From Shewanella sp. c952 (lineage in GTDB: Bacteria; Pseudomonadota; Gammaproteobacteria; Enterobacterales; Shewanellaceae), in NCBI RefSeq assembly GCF_019654975.1, contig NZ_BPEW01000003.1:62001-126000 (forward strand): a DNA stretch of 64,000 nt, written 5' to 3'. The notes below the pieces were generated by a model, which had not been told where the DNA came from, ran no database searches, and saw only the letters and a program-made list of their open reading frames with translations. Position numbers and translations under genes: made by a program. This document shows, piece after piece, positions 43,364 to 52,907 of this stretch. The number at the start of each line of letters is the position of its first letter. The first letter of the stretch is position 1.

Positions 43364-43685
43364 ACCAATCTGTATAAGACGTTGATCTATCCAGAGTATT
43401 TTTTTGACGAACTAATTCAAGGCAGATAAATGGCATAATGGTTATTCCCTTATGAGTCTATTCGTTGCCGAAGTAGCAAGCCAAAAATACTCCTTACAGG
43501 CGAGTTTTCGCGGCTCTGATGCTGCGTTAATGAGCTTAAACCTAGTTTCACTATGCTCTTCACTCATTGCAAACCACATGGCCAAGCATGTTCCTGACAT
43601 GCTTAAGGCAGGAGCATTTTATGACCTTACCGCAAAAACAGCTAAACACTCTCATAGCGATCACATCTTTATATTGATTGGTATT
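43364..43685. repeat. About 320-bp intergenic element with imperfect inverted ends
   Basis: The left end ACACCAATCTGTATAAGA (43364-43381) and the inverse of the right end, TACCAATCAATATAAAGA (from 43667-43684), match except for a few positions. The element fills the gap between the chemotaxis receptor gene and the DUF1097 gene, and the DUF1097 stop codon falls within its right end. The inside includes the short palindrome AAGCATGTTCCTGACATGCTT. It shares AATGGTTATTCCCTT with the element at 13956-14221. A frame on the plus strand (43452-43757) lies within it but has no gene-like features. Confidence 0.6.
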
Positions 43686-44175
43686 AGGATTCTTTTGCAG
43701 TGTTTTCTGCAAGCATGGTTTGTAATTTTTGTGTCAGAGATATTAGCTGAGCAGTGAACAAGCTCATGCTGTAACCAAGCACAGCACCAAGCAGCAGCGG
43801 TGGTAATATGGCAGCGATATCACCACCCATAGCAAATGTGATGCAACAACCGATAAAAGCACCAGGTATAAAGGCCAGTTTTTGATAACTGGCTTGTAAA
43901 CACATTGCCGCTGTCGCAATGCCAGTAAAGGCATATCCAAACAGAGGAGATACAAAGAAACTGCTACCAGAGATTATGAGCCAGCCCCAGAAAACACCAG
44001 AGAGATTGGTGGTCATTGCCATCAGCATTCCCTTCGCCCCAGACTCTGTTTGAGCAAAAAAGGTACTGCAGCCAAGAAAACCTATCCAGGTAACAAGTTG
44101 AAATACATCAGCGAAGCCCGTCCAAACTGCGGCGAGTAATCCTGCTGAAATAGCTATTTGCCAACGATGTTCCAT
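43684..44175 (-). CDS. DUF1097 family membrane protein
   Basis: A 163-residue inner-membrane protein with about five helices and the DUF1097 pattern (ISAGLLAAVWTGFADVF, GFLGCSTFFAQTESGAKGM, LIISGSSFFV). The function of this family (E. coli YcdZ) is not known. AGAGAGGG precedes the ATG. The last codons and stop are inside the right end of the repeat element, which suggests that the insertion sits at the gene end and may have changed the original C-terminus. Confidence 0.85.
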   Translation of the reverse strand: MEHRWQIAISAGLLAAVWTGFADVFQLVTWIGFLGCSTFFAQTESGAKGMLMAMTTNLSGVFWGWLIISGSSFFVSPLFGYAFTGIATAAMCLQASYQKLAFIPGAFIGCCITFAMGGDIAAILPPLLLGAVLGYSMSLFTAQLISLTQKLQTMLAENTAKES

Positions 44176-44517
44176 AAAGCCCTCTCTTTAACGACACATA
44201 TACTTTTACTATGTAAGAACACAGTGTTTTATATTAAGGACGCTAAATTACCCTTTTTGCATGCTAAAAAACACGATCTGTGACAAATAATTTGCTATTG
44301 AAGGTGTTTTAGCGCACAAAATGAACAGCAATGTAACAAAATTACTATATGCATCGCGATCAGGCTGATTCAGAGCAGTTTCATGCAACATCGACAAATC
44401 AATAACAGCATAAGATGATTATAAATTACAGCTCTGACTTAACTTGTTGCATGAGTGACAGGAAACAGAAGCAGCAAACTAACGATTAGTTTGCTGCTTT
44501 TAACCTAGTATTGACCT
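44176..44517. other. Intergenic region between the DUF1097 and rsgA-like genes
   Basis: About 340 AT-rich bases on the 3' side of rsgA and the 5' side of the DUF1097 gene. Apart from the hairpin at 44469-44500 I see no gene, RNA or operator. Confidence 0.45.
44469..44500 (-). terminator. Long hairpin terminator after the rsgA-like gene
   Basis: A 14-base perfect stem, AAGCAGCAAACTAA (44469-44482) with TTAGTTTGCTGCTT (44486-44499). On the minus strand the T-tract is interrupted (TTCTGTTTCC), so it may act partly as an RNA-stabilising hairpin. Confidence 0.7.
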
Positions 44518-45564
44518 CTAATAATTCTTCTTCAATTTTCTAGAAGCTGTTTGTACGCCCTGGATCATTTTACCGAACGCTTTATCTTTAGCGCGCTTTT
44601 CCGCTAAGGTTGCGCTATTTAAAGCTTGCTCACGCATTAACTTTCGATAGCTATTTAAGCGGCGCTCATCGAGTAAGCCGTCATTGAGTGCAGCTCGAAC
44701 TGCACAGTCCGGCTCGCTTTCATGGCTACAATCACCAAAGCGACATTGCTGTGCTAAATCGATAATTTCGCTAAAGGTGTCATTAACGCCCTGCTCACAA
44801 TCGCTAAGTTGTAGCTCTCGCATTCCAGGAGTGTCCATCAGCAGCCCTCCTTGTGGCAGCCACTTAAGCGCTCTTGAGGTCGTTGTATGACGCCCTTTAC
44901 TGTCATCTTCACGTACGCCACTGGTAAGTTGAGCCTCGAACCCCATCAACCCATTAACGAGCGTTGACTTACCCACACCGGAAGAGCCCAAAAAGGCCAC
45001 GGTTTTGCCCGTTTGGCAGTAAGCTGATAGGCCTTGCAGGCTTTCATCATCTAACGCATTAACTGCGTGCACCATCATAAAGGGATCAAGCTGCTGTGCT
45101 TGCTGACATTTATCATCGACATCACTGCACAAGTCGCGCTTAGTCAGCACCACCACCGGCTCTACCTGCGCTTCTTTTGCAAGCGCAAGGTAGCGCTCAA
45201 TGCGGCTTAGGTTAAAATCGTGATTAAGCGAACAAACAATCATTACGCTATCGACATTGGCAGCTATTAACTGAGTGGCCACTTTACTGCCAGGCGCTTT
45301 ACGCTGAAACAGTGACTGACGCTCTAAGTGGCGTACTAGCCTGTTTGAATCGTCGAAAAGTGCCCAATCTCCCACACAAATTCGTTCAGACTGAGGGGGT
45401 AGTGTTAGCTGTATATTTCCGGCTTCACTTAACAGCATAATATGGCTACGATGCTGCTCAACCACTCGACCAATGCTGAGTTCTGTTAACTCCTCAAGGC
45501 TTAGTTGCTGTTGAAAGAAAGGCCTCCAACCGAGTTGTGTTAACGTGACAGTTTGCTGTTCCAA
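44518..45564 (-). CDS. rsgA: RsgA-type circularly permuted GTPase
   Basis: A 348-residue ribosome small-subunit-dependent GTPase of the YjeQ/RsgA family. I chose the TTG at 45564 (GGAG seven bases upstream), which yields the family start EQQTVTLTQLGW; a GTG at 45606 would add 14 residues. Order: OB-fold, then permuted G motifs with TKRD (G4), GSSGVGKSTLVN (G1), and DTPGMRE (G3), then the zinc site CRFGDCSHESEPDCAV. It helps mature the 30S subunit. Shewanella genomes usually carry another rsgA beside orn or psd, so this may be a second copy. Confidence 0.9.
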   Translation of the reverse strand: MEQQTVTLTQLGWRPFFQQQLSLEELTELSIGRVVEQHRSHIMLLSEAGNIQLTLPPQSERICVGDWALFDDSNRLVRHLERQSLFQRKAPGSKVATQLIAANVDSVMIVCSLNHDFNLSRIERYLALAKEAQVEPVVVLTKRDLCSDVDDKCQQAQQLDPFMMVHAVNALDDESLQGLSAYCQTGKTVAFLGSSGVGKSTLVNGLMGFEAQLTSGVREDDSKGRHTTTSRALKWLPQGGLLMDTPGMRELQLSDCEQGVNDTFSEIIDLAQQCRFGDCSHESEPDCAVRAALNDGLLDERRLNSYRKLMREQALNSATLAEKRAKDKAFGKMIQGVQTASRKLKKNY

Positions 45565-45876
45565 CGCAATTCTCCATTCCAAATATCTAAAATCACTCAA
45601 GTTCACATAAATTTGTGTGCCGCTTGTAGCCGCAAGTATGTATTACAGCTGTTAGCCGTTGCTAATGCAGACTAAAGCCTTACTGATTCTGTGACTAAAC
45701 AATAGCAATCTTCAAGACCATTTGATTGAATAAAAGCGACAAAATGCCCCTGCCGTATAACAGCCAACATAGCTGCATCACTATCTTTAACTTATTTACA
45801 ATTGATTATCATTCTCATTCATTGGTATTTGTTCTAATATGCTTCGGTTTTCAACTTAATCTATTAAGGAACAACT
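45565..45876. other. Intergenic region upstream of azurin
   Basis: 312 bases between the divergent rsgA-like and azurin genes. It contains the Fur-like box and promoter described separately; no small gene is supported. Confidence 0.5.
45804..45840 (+). promoter_or_regulatory. Fur-like box overlapping the azurin promoter
   Basis: GATTATCATTCTCATTCAT at 45804-45822 contains three tandem ATTATC-type hexamers, as in Fur boxes. It overlaps a predicted -35 TTCTCA (45812-45817) which is 17 bases from -10 TAATAT (45835-45840). The transcript would start about 30 bases before the azurin ATG. Repression by Fe-Fur is inference. Confidence 0.6.
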
Positions 45877-46329
45877 ATGCGTTCTATCACTATATTTACC
45901 GCCGCTATGATGCTCATGTTATTTAGCAGCACAACTTTCGCTAACGAGTGTGAATTATCAATTTCAGCAACTGATGCGATGCAGTTCGATAAAAAGCAGT
46001 TATCGGTACCTGCTAGCTGCAAAGAGGTTACTCTTACGTTAACCCATAGCGGGCAACTGCCTAAATCTGCAATGGGGCATAACTGGGTGCTGAGTACAGC
46101 GGGTGATATGCAAGCAATCGCAAATACAGGTATGGCCGCTGGCGCAGGCAATAGCTATGTAAAACCTGGAGATACTAGAGTCATCGCTCATACCGACATT
46201 ATTGGCGGTGGCGAATCAACCAGCATTACTTTTAGTATCACCGATTTAGATCCAAAAGGTGACTACCGTTTCTTCTGCTCTTTCCCTGGTCATTGGGCAA
46301 TTATGCAGGGAAGTTTCAGTATCAAATAA
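45877..46329 (+). CDS. azu: Azurin (periplasmic blue copper protein)
   Basis: A 150-residue type I copper electron carrier with a signal peptide ending TTFA|NECELSI. The copper ligands are the His in MGHNWVL and the Cys, His and Met in FCSFPGHWAIMQG, all conserved; the disulphide Cys pair near the N-terminus (Cys in NECEL and in ASCKEV) is also present. It shuttles electrons in the periplasm, for example to cytochrome peroxidase or nitrite reductase. AAGGAAC precedes the ATG. Monocistronic, with a terminator after it. Confidence 0.96.
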   Translation: MRSITIFTAAMMLMLFSSTTFANECELSISATDAMQFDKKQLSVPASCKEVTLTLTHSGQLPKSAMGHNWVLSTAGDMQAIANTGMAAGAGNSYVKPGDTRVIAHTDIIGGGESTSITFSITDLDPKGDYRFFCSFPGHWAIMQGSFSIK

Positions 46330-46365
46330 GCTATCGATTACATAGAAAAGTAAGATTGAGATTAG

Positions 46366-46389
46366 ACCGCCATTCTGGCGGTTTTTTTA
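46366..46389 (+). terminator. Rho-independent terminator after azurin
   Basis: ACCGCC (46366-46371) pairs with GGCGGT (46377-46382), followed by seven T. Confidence 0.9.
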
Positions 46390-46456
46390 TTTTCGTTTAA
46401 TAACAAATCGATTACTATTAAGCTAATTGCCTCACTTTATTAGAAGAAAACATTGC

Positions 46457-47032
46457 ATGGCCGCAAAGAGTAGAGTTAAAGGATTTACGCTGATTGAGCT
46501 AGTTGTAGTCATTATCGTTTTAGGTATTTTGGCGGTGATAGCCGCGCCCAAGTTTATTGATTTTAGGCGTGATGCTGAGATCAGCCGAGTTAAAGCGATA
46601 GCAGCCTCATATCAGCAAGCTCTCACCTTCAGCCACACTCGCTGGCAAATAGTCGGTGGCAATAGCCCAATGAATAATCTACCAGGCTATGCAGGTGATG
46701 AACTTGATATGAATGCTAATGGCTTCCCATTAGGAATTGATAAAGGCGAACCAATGGGACAACCAACCAATATTGGCCAAGGAGAGCAAGGCTGCGTTGA
46801 TTTATGGAATACCTTAATCGAAGATCCCGCTAGCGTGTCATTATCCAGTGTCGATAACGGCAGTGACTTTCAAGCTTATCGCCACCCAGCAGATAGTAAT
46901 CCTACGGGGCAAACCGAATGCAGCTATGTGCTACGCACACTCAATGATACCGCTGGCCGTGAAACCGCAGAAATAAAAATAGTATATGACTCGGTTGCGG
47001 GTACCGCTGACAGTGTCATTAGCAGTAATTAA
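46457..47032 (+). CDS. Type IV prepilin-like protein
   Basis: A 191-residue prepilin starting at the ATG at 46457. The signal is short and basic (MAAKSRVKG), with prepilin-peptidase cleavage at G|FTLIELVVVIIVLGILAVIAAPKF; Glu5 of the mature protein is present. The soluble domain has two Cys (about residues 118 and 162) that could form the D-region disulphide. It resembles MSHA-type or pseudopilins (MshA/MshB-like), but no other pilus gene is in the window, so its system is unknown. A TTG 30 bases upstream in the same frame is unlikely. Confidence 0.88.
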   Translation: MAAKSRVKGFTLIELVVVIIVLGILAVIAAPKFIDFRRDAEISRVKAIAASYQQALTFSHTRWQIVGGNSPMNNLPGYAGDELDMNANGFPLGIDKGEPMGQPTNIGQGEQGCVDLWNTLIEDPASVSLSSVDNGSDFQAYRHPADSNPTGQTECSYVLRTLNDTAGRETAEIKIVYDSVAGTADSVISSN

Positions 47033-47107
47033 AGCTCAATCGATAAGTATTAATTGAACGACGCTATTTATCTTGTAATCGAATATGGCTAAATAGCGCC
47101 GCTTATT

Positions 47108-47596
47108 TTAATTAGTTTGGATAGTGACCGGATCAATCCAAGCTTGCGCGCCATATAATGGCACTGTAGACAAGGCATGTTTGTGACTGCCATTGGTCTC
47201 TTTAGTTGAGTAAGACAAGTAAAGTAAGGTTTGATTCTCTGCATCGTAAATGCGGCGTACTTTAAGCGTCTTGAATAAAATGCTCAGTGACGCTTTAAAC
47301 ACAACCTCACCATTTTTACTCTTATCGATATCAGCGATATCAGCGGCAGAGATTGGCCCAGTTTGACGACAAGAGATGCTCATATCAGATGGATCAGCCA
47401 AACTGAGGTTGGCTTCAATACGGCTGATATGACATGTCACCCCAGCCACTTTGGGGTCATGACGGGCATCAATAATCACATCTTTGGTGGTAAACAAGCC
47501 TAGACTTACCTTGCCAACATCATCACCGCAACCCGCTAAAGTAGCGCTGGCAACAATCCCAAGCAATCCCGCTTTTAATAACGCTAATTTATTCAT
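47108..47596 (-). CDS. creA: CreA family protein
   Basis: A 162-residue exported protein starting at the ATG at 47596 (AAGGA six bases upstream). The N-terminus ends in TLAGCGDD, a lipobox, and the family signature GLFTTKDVIIDARHDPKVAGVTCHISRIE is present, with the DPSDMSISCRQTGPI block further on. The role of CreA is unknown; in E. coli it is next to the creBCD genes, which are absent here. Confidence 0.93.
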   Translation of the reverse strand: MNKLALLKAGLLGIVASATLAGCGDDVGKVSLGLFTTKDVIIDARHDPKVAGVTCHISRIEANLSLADPSDMSISCRQTGPISAADIADIDKSKNGEVVFKASLSILFKTLKVRRIYDAENQTLLYLSYSTKETNGSHKHALSTVPLYGAQAWIDPVTIQTN

Positions 47597-47684
47597 CACT
47601 TTTCCTTATTCATATTGCATACTCACATGAAAGTAAATCGCTGAGCATCTGGCTTATTTTTAAACCCATTAGTATAACAAAGTG

Positions 47685-49052
47685 CTACGCAAATACTCTT
47701 TGTGCCCAACGGGTTAAACCCGCTGTAACACTACCAAAGTGATCGCCAACCACAATCGGAATATCAGGGAATAAACCTGAGATCCTGCGGTATATCGCAG
47801 GGCTACGAGCAGTGCCGCCGGTAACGTAAATTCTGTCGGGCTTAACCCCAGATGCCTCCAATGCTTCTCGCATCAACGACTCGACTTTACTCAGTGGCAT
47901 GGTAATCGCATTTTCAAAATCAGCTTCTGTCACCTTGGCATGCAGACCAGCATGGACAAAGCTCAGTGGTGTATCAATACTGTCTTCGCTAGAAAGCGCT
48001 ATTTTACTTTGCTCAGCGCTACGAACCAATTTATAACCTAACTGCTCTTTTTGCACTTTTAGCAGCCGCGTTATAAGTTCTGGTTGTTGTGCATCTTTAA
48101 TTAACTCTTCGATAAGTTTTTTTGAGTTCAAGGCTGCAAAATCACGTTGCGCGCTAATGTCATTAACAGCCACTGCATTCCAAAATGGTTTACTTGGCAC
48201 TGGAAGCTTATTGACCATTAAGCTGCCTAAGCCAAGATGCGGCATAAACGCGGCCATTGATAGTGCAATATCGAGATCGTTACCGCCGATCCGCTGACCA
48301 CTATGACCTAAAAAGTCCTGGCTTCGGTCTGCATTCTCAATATGACTTGGCCCCATTTTCACCATAGAGCAATCTGTAGTACCACCGCCCACATCGACCA
48401 CCAGCACAGTGACATCTTCATCTAATGAAGCTTCATAGTCCATTCCGGCTGCGAGCGGTTCGAAGAGAAAATCCACATCGATAAAACCAGCGCGTTTGGC
48501 CGCTAAAGATAAAATAGCTTCTGCTTGTAGATTGCTTTGCTCGCCACCTATACCTTGAAAATTGACCGGGCGACCAATAACCGCATGGGTTATCACACCG
48601 TTTTCAAGCATATTTTTTTCAGCAACGGTTTTAATATGCATCATCATTAACGTGACGATATCTTCAAACAATGCTATTTGATTGTCTCTTAGCCCTGTTG
48701 CGCCGAGGAATGATTTAGGCGAGCGAACATAAAAACCTTCGTCAGGCATCTCTAAATACGCCTCTACAGCAGCTTCACCAACGAAAACAGCTTGCTCATG
48801 GGGCAGCAGATCTAGCTCACGACGCATTGATGCGGCGCGGCTTAATTGAGCGGAGCGTAAACGGGTATATTCAGCTTTTTGCCCGTCAGGCAATTGCTTG
48901 AGTACCTCTTCGGCAATCAGCTCTCTGTCCATCGCATAGAGCGTTGAAGTTAAGTACTTTGCATCACCACTAAGCGGGACTAAACAGACCTCTTCACCTT
49001 GCATAATACCAATCGCACAATTGGCACTACCATAGTCAAATCCAACAAACAT
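47685..49052 (-). CDS. yegD: Hsp70-like chaperone YegD
   Basis: A 455-residue Hsp70 family ATPase consisting of the nucleotide-binding domain only: phosphate-1 loop FVGFDYGSANCAIGI, VLVVDVGGGTTDCSMV, and the adenosine motif VTGGTARSPAIY. It lacks the substrate-binding domain of DnaK, as usual for YegD, whose client is unknown. Monocistronic; a roughly 300-base gap lies upstream. Confidence 0.92.
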   Translation of the reverse strand: MFVGFDYGSANCAIGIMQGEEVCLVPLSGDAKYLTSTLYAMDRELIAEEVLKQLPDGQKAEYTRLRSAQLSRAASMRRELDLLPHEQAVFVGEAAVEAYLEMPDEGFYVRSPKSFLGATGLRDNQIALFEDIVTLMMMHIKTVAEKNMLENGVITHAVIGRPVNFQGIGGEQSNLQAEAILSLAAKRAGFIDVDFLFEPLAAGMDYEASLDEDVTVLVVDVGGGTTDCSMVKMGPSHIENADRSQDFLGHSGQRIGGNDLDIALSMAAFMPHLGLGSLMVNKLPVPSKPFWNAVAVNDISAQRDFAALNSKKLIEELIKDAQQPELITRLLKVQKEQLGYKLVRSAEQSKIALSSEDSIDTPLSFVHAGLHAKVTEADFENAITMPLSKVESLMREALEASGVKPDRIYVTGGTARSPAIYRRISGLFPDIPIVVGDHFGSVTAGLTRWAQRVFA

Positions 49053-49347
49053 GAGTCTATCCCGTTAATCGTAAAAAAGCCGTGAAAAATAGCACAGTTA
49101 ATCGGATGCAAAAAGGGTTATTTTCAAAAATTATTCCTAAGCACAATTTCTACTCAGGCTAAACAAATTCATAAGCAGAAAAGATAAAACTGAACATATT
49201 GTTGCTCTTGTGCTTAGCAACGTTTTAGCAATCATTTCACAATTCAAATCGCGTCGACTGCAATGAATTTGTCAAAATAGACTAAACTTAAAGTACGACT
49301 TTTAGCCGAAATAGGAACTCGACTAAAAAATTAACTAAGGTTTGATT
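49053..49347. other. Intergenic region between yegD and nfeD
   Basis: 295 AT-rich bases between divergent genes; promoters for both must be here. No specific element could be picked with confidence. Confidence 0.4.
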
Positions 49348-50754
49348 ATGTATGGCTGCAAGCTAGCCCTGTTAGTATTTTTAACAGCCCTCTTTTGCAT
49401 GGGAGCGCAGAGTGCGGACAAAAATACTCTTGCTTCTGAGATTCCCGTTGTGAGTATTAAAGGTCCTATTGGGCCTGCTGTTAGTCATCATCTAACCTCA
49501 GAAATTAATGCAGCTAACCAACAACAAGCTCCACTTATCATTATCACTATCGATACACCAGGAGGATTGGTCTCGAGTCTTCGCGACATCAATCAAGCCG
49601 TTCTTGCCTCTACTATTCCCATTGCATGTTTGGTTTACCCTAAAGGAGCCAGAGCAGCTAGCGCCGGTACGTACCTGTTATATGCCTGCCATATCTCAGC
49701 GATGGCAACCGCTACAACCTTAGGCGCCGCAACGCCAGTGCAAATGGGGCCGAGTGCCCCCTCACCTGACAAAATCAGTCCGGCAAATAAAGACGAGGAT
49801 AGTAAAAATGATAACCCCAGCCCTTCAGCAATGGAGAAGAAAATCCTTAACGATGCTATCGCCTACATACGCTCTTTAGCGCAGTTACGCGGCAGAAACC
49901 AAGAGTGGGCCGAACTTGCAGTCACTGAAGCAGCCACATTAACCGCAACTGAGGCGCTGGCGCTTAATGTGATTGATTTAATCGCAGCATCACCTCTGCA
50001 ATTGGTAACAAAATTAGATGGCAGTGTCATTGAGTTAGGCGAAGAAAAAATCACTCTAGATCTAAAAGGCGCAGTCTTAGTGGATAAGCAGCCAAGCTGG
50101 CAAAACCAGTTTATTGCCACTATCACTAACCCGAATATTGCTTACATTTTAATGATCATCGGCATTTATGGTCTGTTATTGGAGTTTTATAGCCCTGGTA
50201 TCGGCGTGGCTGGCATAACAGGAGCTATCGCACTGATTATTGCCCTTTATGCACTACAAATGCTGCCTTTGAACTATGCCGGACTTGCGTTAGTTATTTT
50301 AGGCATCGTGCTGCTAATAACAGAAGCTATGGTTCCTAGCTTTGGCATATTTGGGGTTGGAGGAATAGCGGCATTCGTGGTGGGTTCTATTTTCCTATTC
50401 GACACCCCGCTGGCGCAATTTCAAGTATCACCACTGCTCATTGGTAGTGTCGCTTTTGTCAGTCTATTGTTTTTCGTGTTCGTACTCGGTTTTGTTTTAC
50501 GTATGCGAAAACGTGCAGTTGTTAGCGGTCAAGAAGCGATAGTAGGCGCCAATGCAACGGTGCTTGCTGACTTTGACGGCCAAGGTTTTGTCTCTTTAAA
50601 TGGCGAACGTTGGAATGCAATAAGCCCGCATAAATTCAGTAAAGGTGACAATGTGACCGTTATCAAGATTGACGGTCTATCGCTACTGGTCGCGAAAATT
50701 GAACTTAATACTACTCAGCATAAGGAGGCCTCTAATGGAACCTGTCATCACTAA
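49348..50754 (+). CDS. nfeD: NfeD long-form membrane serine protease
   Basis: A 468-residue protein with a signal peptide ([17 protein letters not shown]), a ClpP-class protease domain, four helices (about residues 250-380), and a C-terminal OB-fold domain ([26 protein letters not shown]). The protease nucleophile lies in [14 protein letters not shown] and the VIEVDTPGG-like motif is [14 protein letters not shown]. NfeD works with a stomatin-like partner, whose gene follows and overlaps by 20 bases. ATG 49348 has TAAGG upstream and is better than a TTG six bases before it. It probably controls membrane quality. Confidence 0.92.
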   Translation: MYGCKLALLVFLTALFCMGAQSADKNTLASEIPVVSIKGPIGPAVSHHLTSEINAANQQQAPLIIITIDTPGGLVSSLRDINQAVLASTIPIACLVYPKGARAASAGTYLLYACHISAMATATTLGAATPVQMGPSAPSPDKISPANKDEDSKNDNPSPSAMEKKILNDAIAYIRSLAQLRGRNQEWAELAVTEAATLTATEALALNVIDLIAASPLQLVTKLDGSVIELGEEKITLDLKGAVLVDKQPSWQNQFIATITNPNIAYILMIIGIYGLLLEFYSPGIGVAGITGAIALIIALYALQMLPLNYAGLALVILGIVLLITEAMVPSFGIFGVGGIAAFVVGSIFLFDTPLAQFQVSPLLIGSVAFVSLLFFVFVLGFVLRMRKRAVVSGQEAIVGANATVLADFDGQGFVSLNGERWNAISPHKFSKGDNVTVIKIDGLSLLVAKIELNTTQHKEASNGTCHH

Positions 50755-51553
50755 CGGCACAATATTCAGCGCAGTAATGCTATTTATTATGATCTCGCTG
50801 CTTATCAGTGTCTTCAGGATTTTAAGAGAATATGAGAGAGGCGTTATTTTTCTGTTAGGCCGCTTTCAGCAAGTTAAAGGTCCCGGTCTTATTATTGTTA
50901 TTCCGTTCATTCAGCAGATGGTGAGAGTCGACTTAAGAACCGTGGTCATGGATGTGCCCAGTCAGGATGTGATCAGTCGTGATAATGTCTCGGTCAGGGT
51001 AAACGCGGTGCTGTATTTTCGCGTTATTGATTCTCAAAAAGCCATAATCAATGTCGAAGACTTTCTACAAGCAACATCGCAATTGGCACAAACAACTCTG
51101 CGCTCAGTCTTAGGTCAACATGAACTGGATGAGATGCTTGCTAATCGTGAAATGCTCAACGCCGATATTCAAGTGATCTTAGATGGTCGTACAGATGATT
51201 GGGGCATTAAAGTGTCGAATGTAGAGATAAAGCACGTTGATCTTAATGAAACAATGGTCAGAGCCATCGCCCGCCAAGCAGAGGCAGAAAGAACGCGTCG
51301 AGCCAAGGTTATTCATGCGTCTGGCGAAATGGAAGCCTCAAGTAAGCTGGTAGAAGCTGCAACCGCGCTTGCCACAGAGCCCAATGCTATTTTACTCAGA
51401 TACTTACAAACCTTGACTGAAATCGCCGGAGAGAAAAATTCGACCATTCTGTTCCCGCTACCAATGGACTTACTTAACGGGGTAATGAACTCTGAACAAA
51501 AACCAGCAGAGAGAACAGAAAACGAATCTAAGTCGTCGAATAAGCCACAATAA
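50735..51553 (+). CDS. SPFH/stomatin-like membrane protein
   Basis: A 272-residue SPFH protein starting at the ATG at 50735, eight bases after AAGGAGG. The N-terminal helix ([14 protein letters not shown]) is followed by [29 protein letters not shown], then [33 protein letters not shown], a coiled coil with [19 protein letters not shown], and a tail. It forms oligomeric membrane scaffolds and is the usual partner of NfeD, which cleaves stomatin in archaea. Translational coupling to nfeD is likely. Confidence 0.94.
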   Translation: MEPVITNGTIFSAVMLFIMISLLISVFRILREYERGVIFLLGRFQQVKGPGLIIVIPFIQQMVRVDLRTVVMDVPSQDVISRDNVSVRVNAVLYFRVIDSQKAIINVEDFLQATSQLAQTTLRSVLGQHELDEMLANREMLNADIQVILDGRTDDWGIKVSNVEIKHVDLNETMVRAIARQAEAERTRRAKVIHASGEMEASSKLVEAATALATEPNAILLRYLQTLTEIAGEKNSTILFPLPMDLLNGVMNSEQKPAERTENESKSSNKPQ

Positions 51554-51580
51554 AAAAGGCAGCCTAATGCTGCCTTTAAA
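51552..51580. terminator. Bidirectional terminator between the SPFH gene and trhO
   Basis: AAAGGCAGC (51555-51563) pairs with GCTGCCTTT (51569-51577), with A/T-tracts on both sides. Confidence 0.88.
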
Positions 51581-51594
51581 TTATCGAGTGTGGC

Positions 51595-52578
51595 TTACAC
51601 TTTTTTCTCATGTTGAGATTTTTTTAGCTGTTCTTTCTTTGCTCGACGAGATTCGATCACTGCGCCCACATCACTACCTATGTGCGCTTCACCACGCTGT
51701 TTTGACAGCTGCACTTGACGTTCTCGCTCTAAGAATCGCTCACGCTGTTTGTCGGTTACTTTGTCGATGCAATGAGGACAGCTAACACCTTGCTCAAACT
51801 GTGGCGATGCTTTCTCTTCTGCAGTAATAGGCATACGACATGCATTGCACTGATCGTACTGGCCTTTTTCAAGATCATGATTAACCGCCACCCGATTATC
51901 AAATACAAAGCATTCGCCTTGCCACATGCTCTCTTCCTGCTTGACCTCTTCAAGGTATTTTAGAATACCGCCCTCTAGGTGATAAACATCATCAAAGCCC
52001 TGCTCTTTCAAGTAAGCCGTTGATTTTTCACAGCGTATACCACCGGTGCAGAACATAGCGACTTTCTTATGCTTTGCAGGATCTAGGTTCTGCTTAACGT
52101 ATTCAGGGAACTCTCTAAAGGTGGTTGTTTTTGGATCAAGTGCATTCTCAAATGTACCGATCTGCACTTCGTAGTCGTTACGGGTATCCACTAAAAGCAC
52201 CTCGGGATCAGAGATCAATGCATTCCAATCCTTAGGCTTAACGTAAGTGCCTACCACTTTATTAGGGTCAATCCCTTCTACGCCCATGGTCACAATCTCT
52301 TTCTTGAGTTTGACCTTAGTGCGGTAAAATGGCATTTCTTCGTCAAAAGACAGTTTGTGGACAATATTATCAAGCCCTGGCTGGGCAGCTAGCCATGTCA
52401 GTAATTCATCAATAGCCGCTTGAGAACCTGCTACGGTGCCATTAATACCTTCTGCAGCCAGCAGCAATGTACCTTTAATAGCGGATTCTTCCATTACGGC
52501 GAGTAATGGCTTCTGGATATTTTCAAACTCAGGAAGAGCAACAAACTTATACATGGCACAAACAACAACTTTTGACAT
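51595..52578 (-). CDS. trhO: tRNA uridine-5-hydroxylase (rhodanese-type) TrhO/YceA
   Basis: A 327-residue rhodanese-like enzyme that hydroxylates U34 of certain tRNAs. The N-terminal ACP-like domain (YKFVALPEF.. [11 protein letters not shown]) is followed by a rhodanese domain with active Cys177 in [14 protein letters not shown]. The C-terminal part has Cys pairs (CNACR.. CPHC) that could bind zinc, and a basic end. The AGAGG ribosome site fits the ATG. Confidence 0.94.
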   Translation of the reverse strand: MSKVVVCAMYKFVALPEFENIQKPLLAVMEESAIKGTLLLAAEGINGTVAGSQAAIDELLTWLAAQPGLDNIVHKLSFDEEMPFYRTKVKLKKEIVTMGVEGIDPNKVVGTYVKPKDWNALISDPEVLLVDTRNDYEVQIGTFENALDPKTTTFREFPEYVKQNLDPAKHKKVAMFCTGGIRCEKSTAYLKEQGFDDVYHLEGGILKYLEEVKQEESMWQGECFVFDNRVAVNHDLEKGQYDQCNACRMPITAEEKASPQFEQGVSCPHCIDKVTDKQRERFLERERQVQLSKQRGEAHIGSDVGAVIESRRAKKEQLKKSQHEKKV

Positions 52579-52907
52579 TGAGACCTCTTATACTGCTGGC
52601 TGAAGCTTAATCTTCAGTGCATTTACTGCGCCAACGGCAAAACGTGAGCCGCTGCACAAAATTAACCGCGAAGTCTACCTGAATCACATCACAACAAACA
52701 GGTACAAAAAGTAAGGCCTTTATAGAACACTTACTCCATCCCCTTACCATTTAGATTTTAATCTTAATCAGTAAAATAAATGACGATAGCAAAACGAGAA
52801 TTGCTTGAGCATTTTCTAATTCAGTCAATATTGATTGTTATTTCATTGCAGGCAGTTAAAAATAGCGGCATCGTTTAATACAACATAGTTTATCTAAAAT
52901 AAATAAT
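52579..52907. other. Intergenic region between trhO and the GST gene
   Basis: 329 AT-rich bases between divergent genes. A small inverted repeat CTGAAGcttaatCTTCAG lies near 52600. No ribosome site is evident before the downstream ATG; no gene seen. Confidence 0.4.

Noticed and set aside
43452..43757. Plus-strand frame of 101 codons
   Set aside because: It lies inside the inverted-end element and continues antisense into the DUF1097 gene; no ribosome site or family features.
45726..45926. Small plus-strand frame of 66 codons upstream of azurin
   Set aside because: It runs across the azurin promoter and start region and has no ribosome site.
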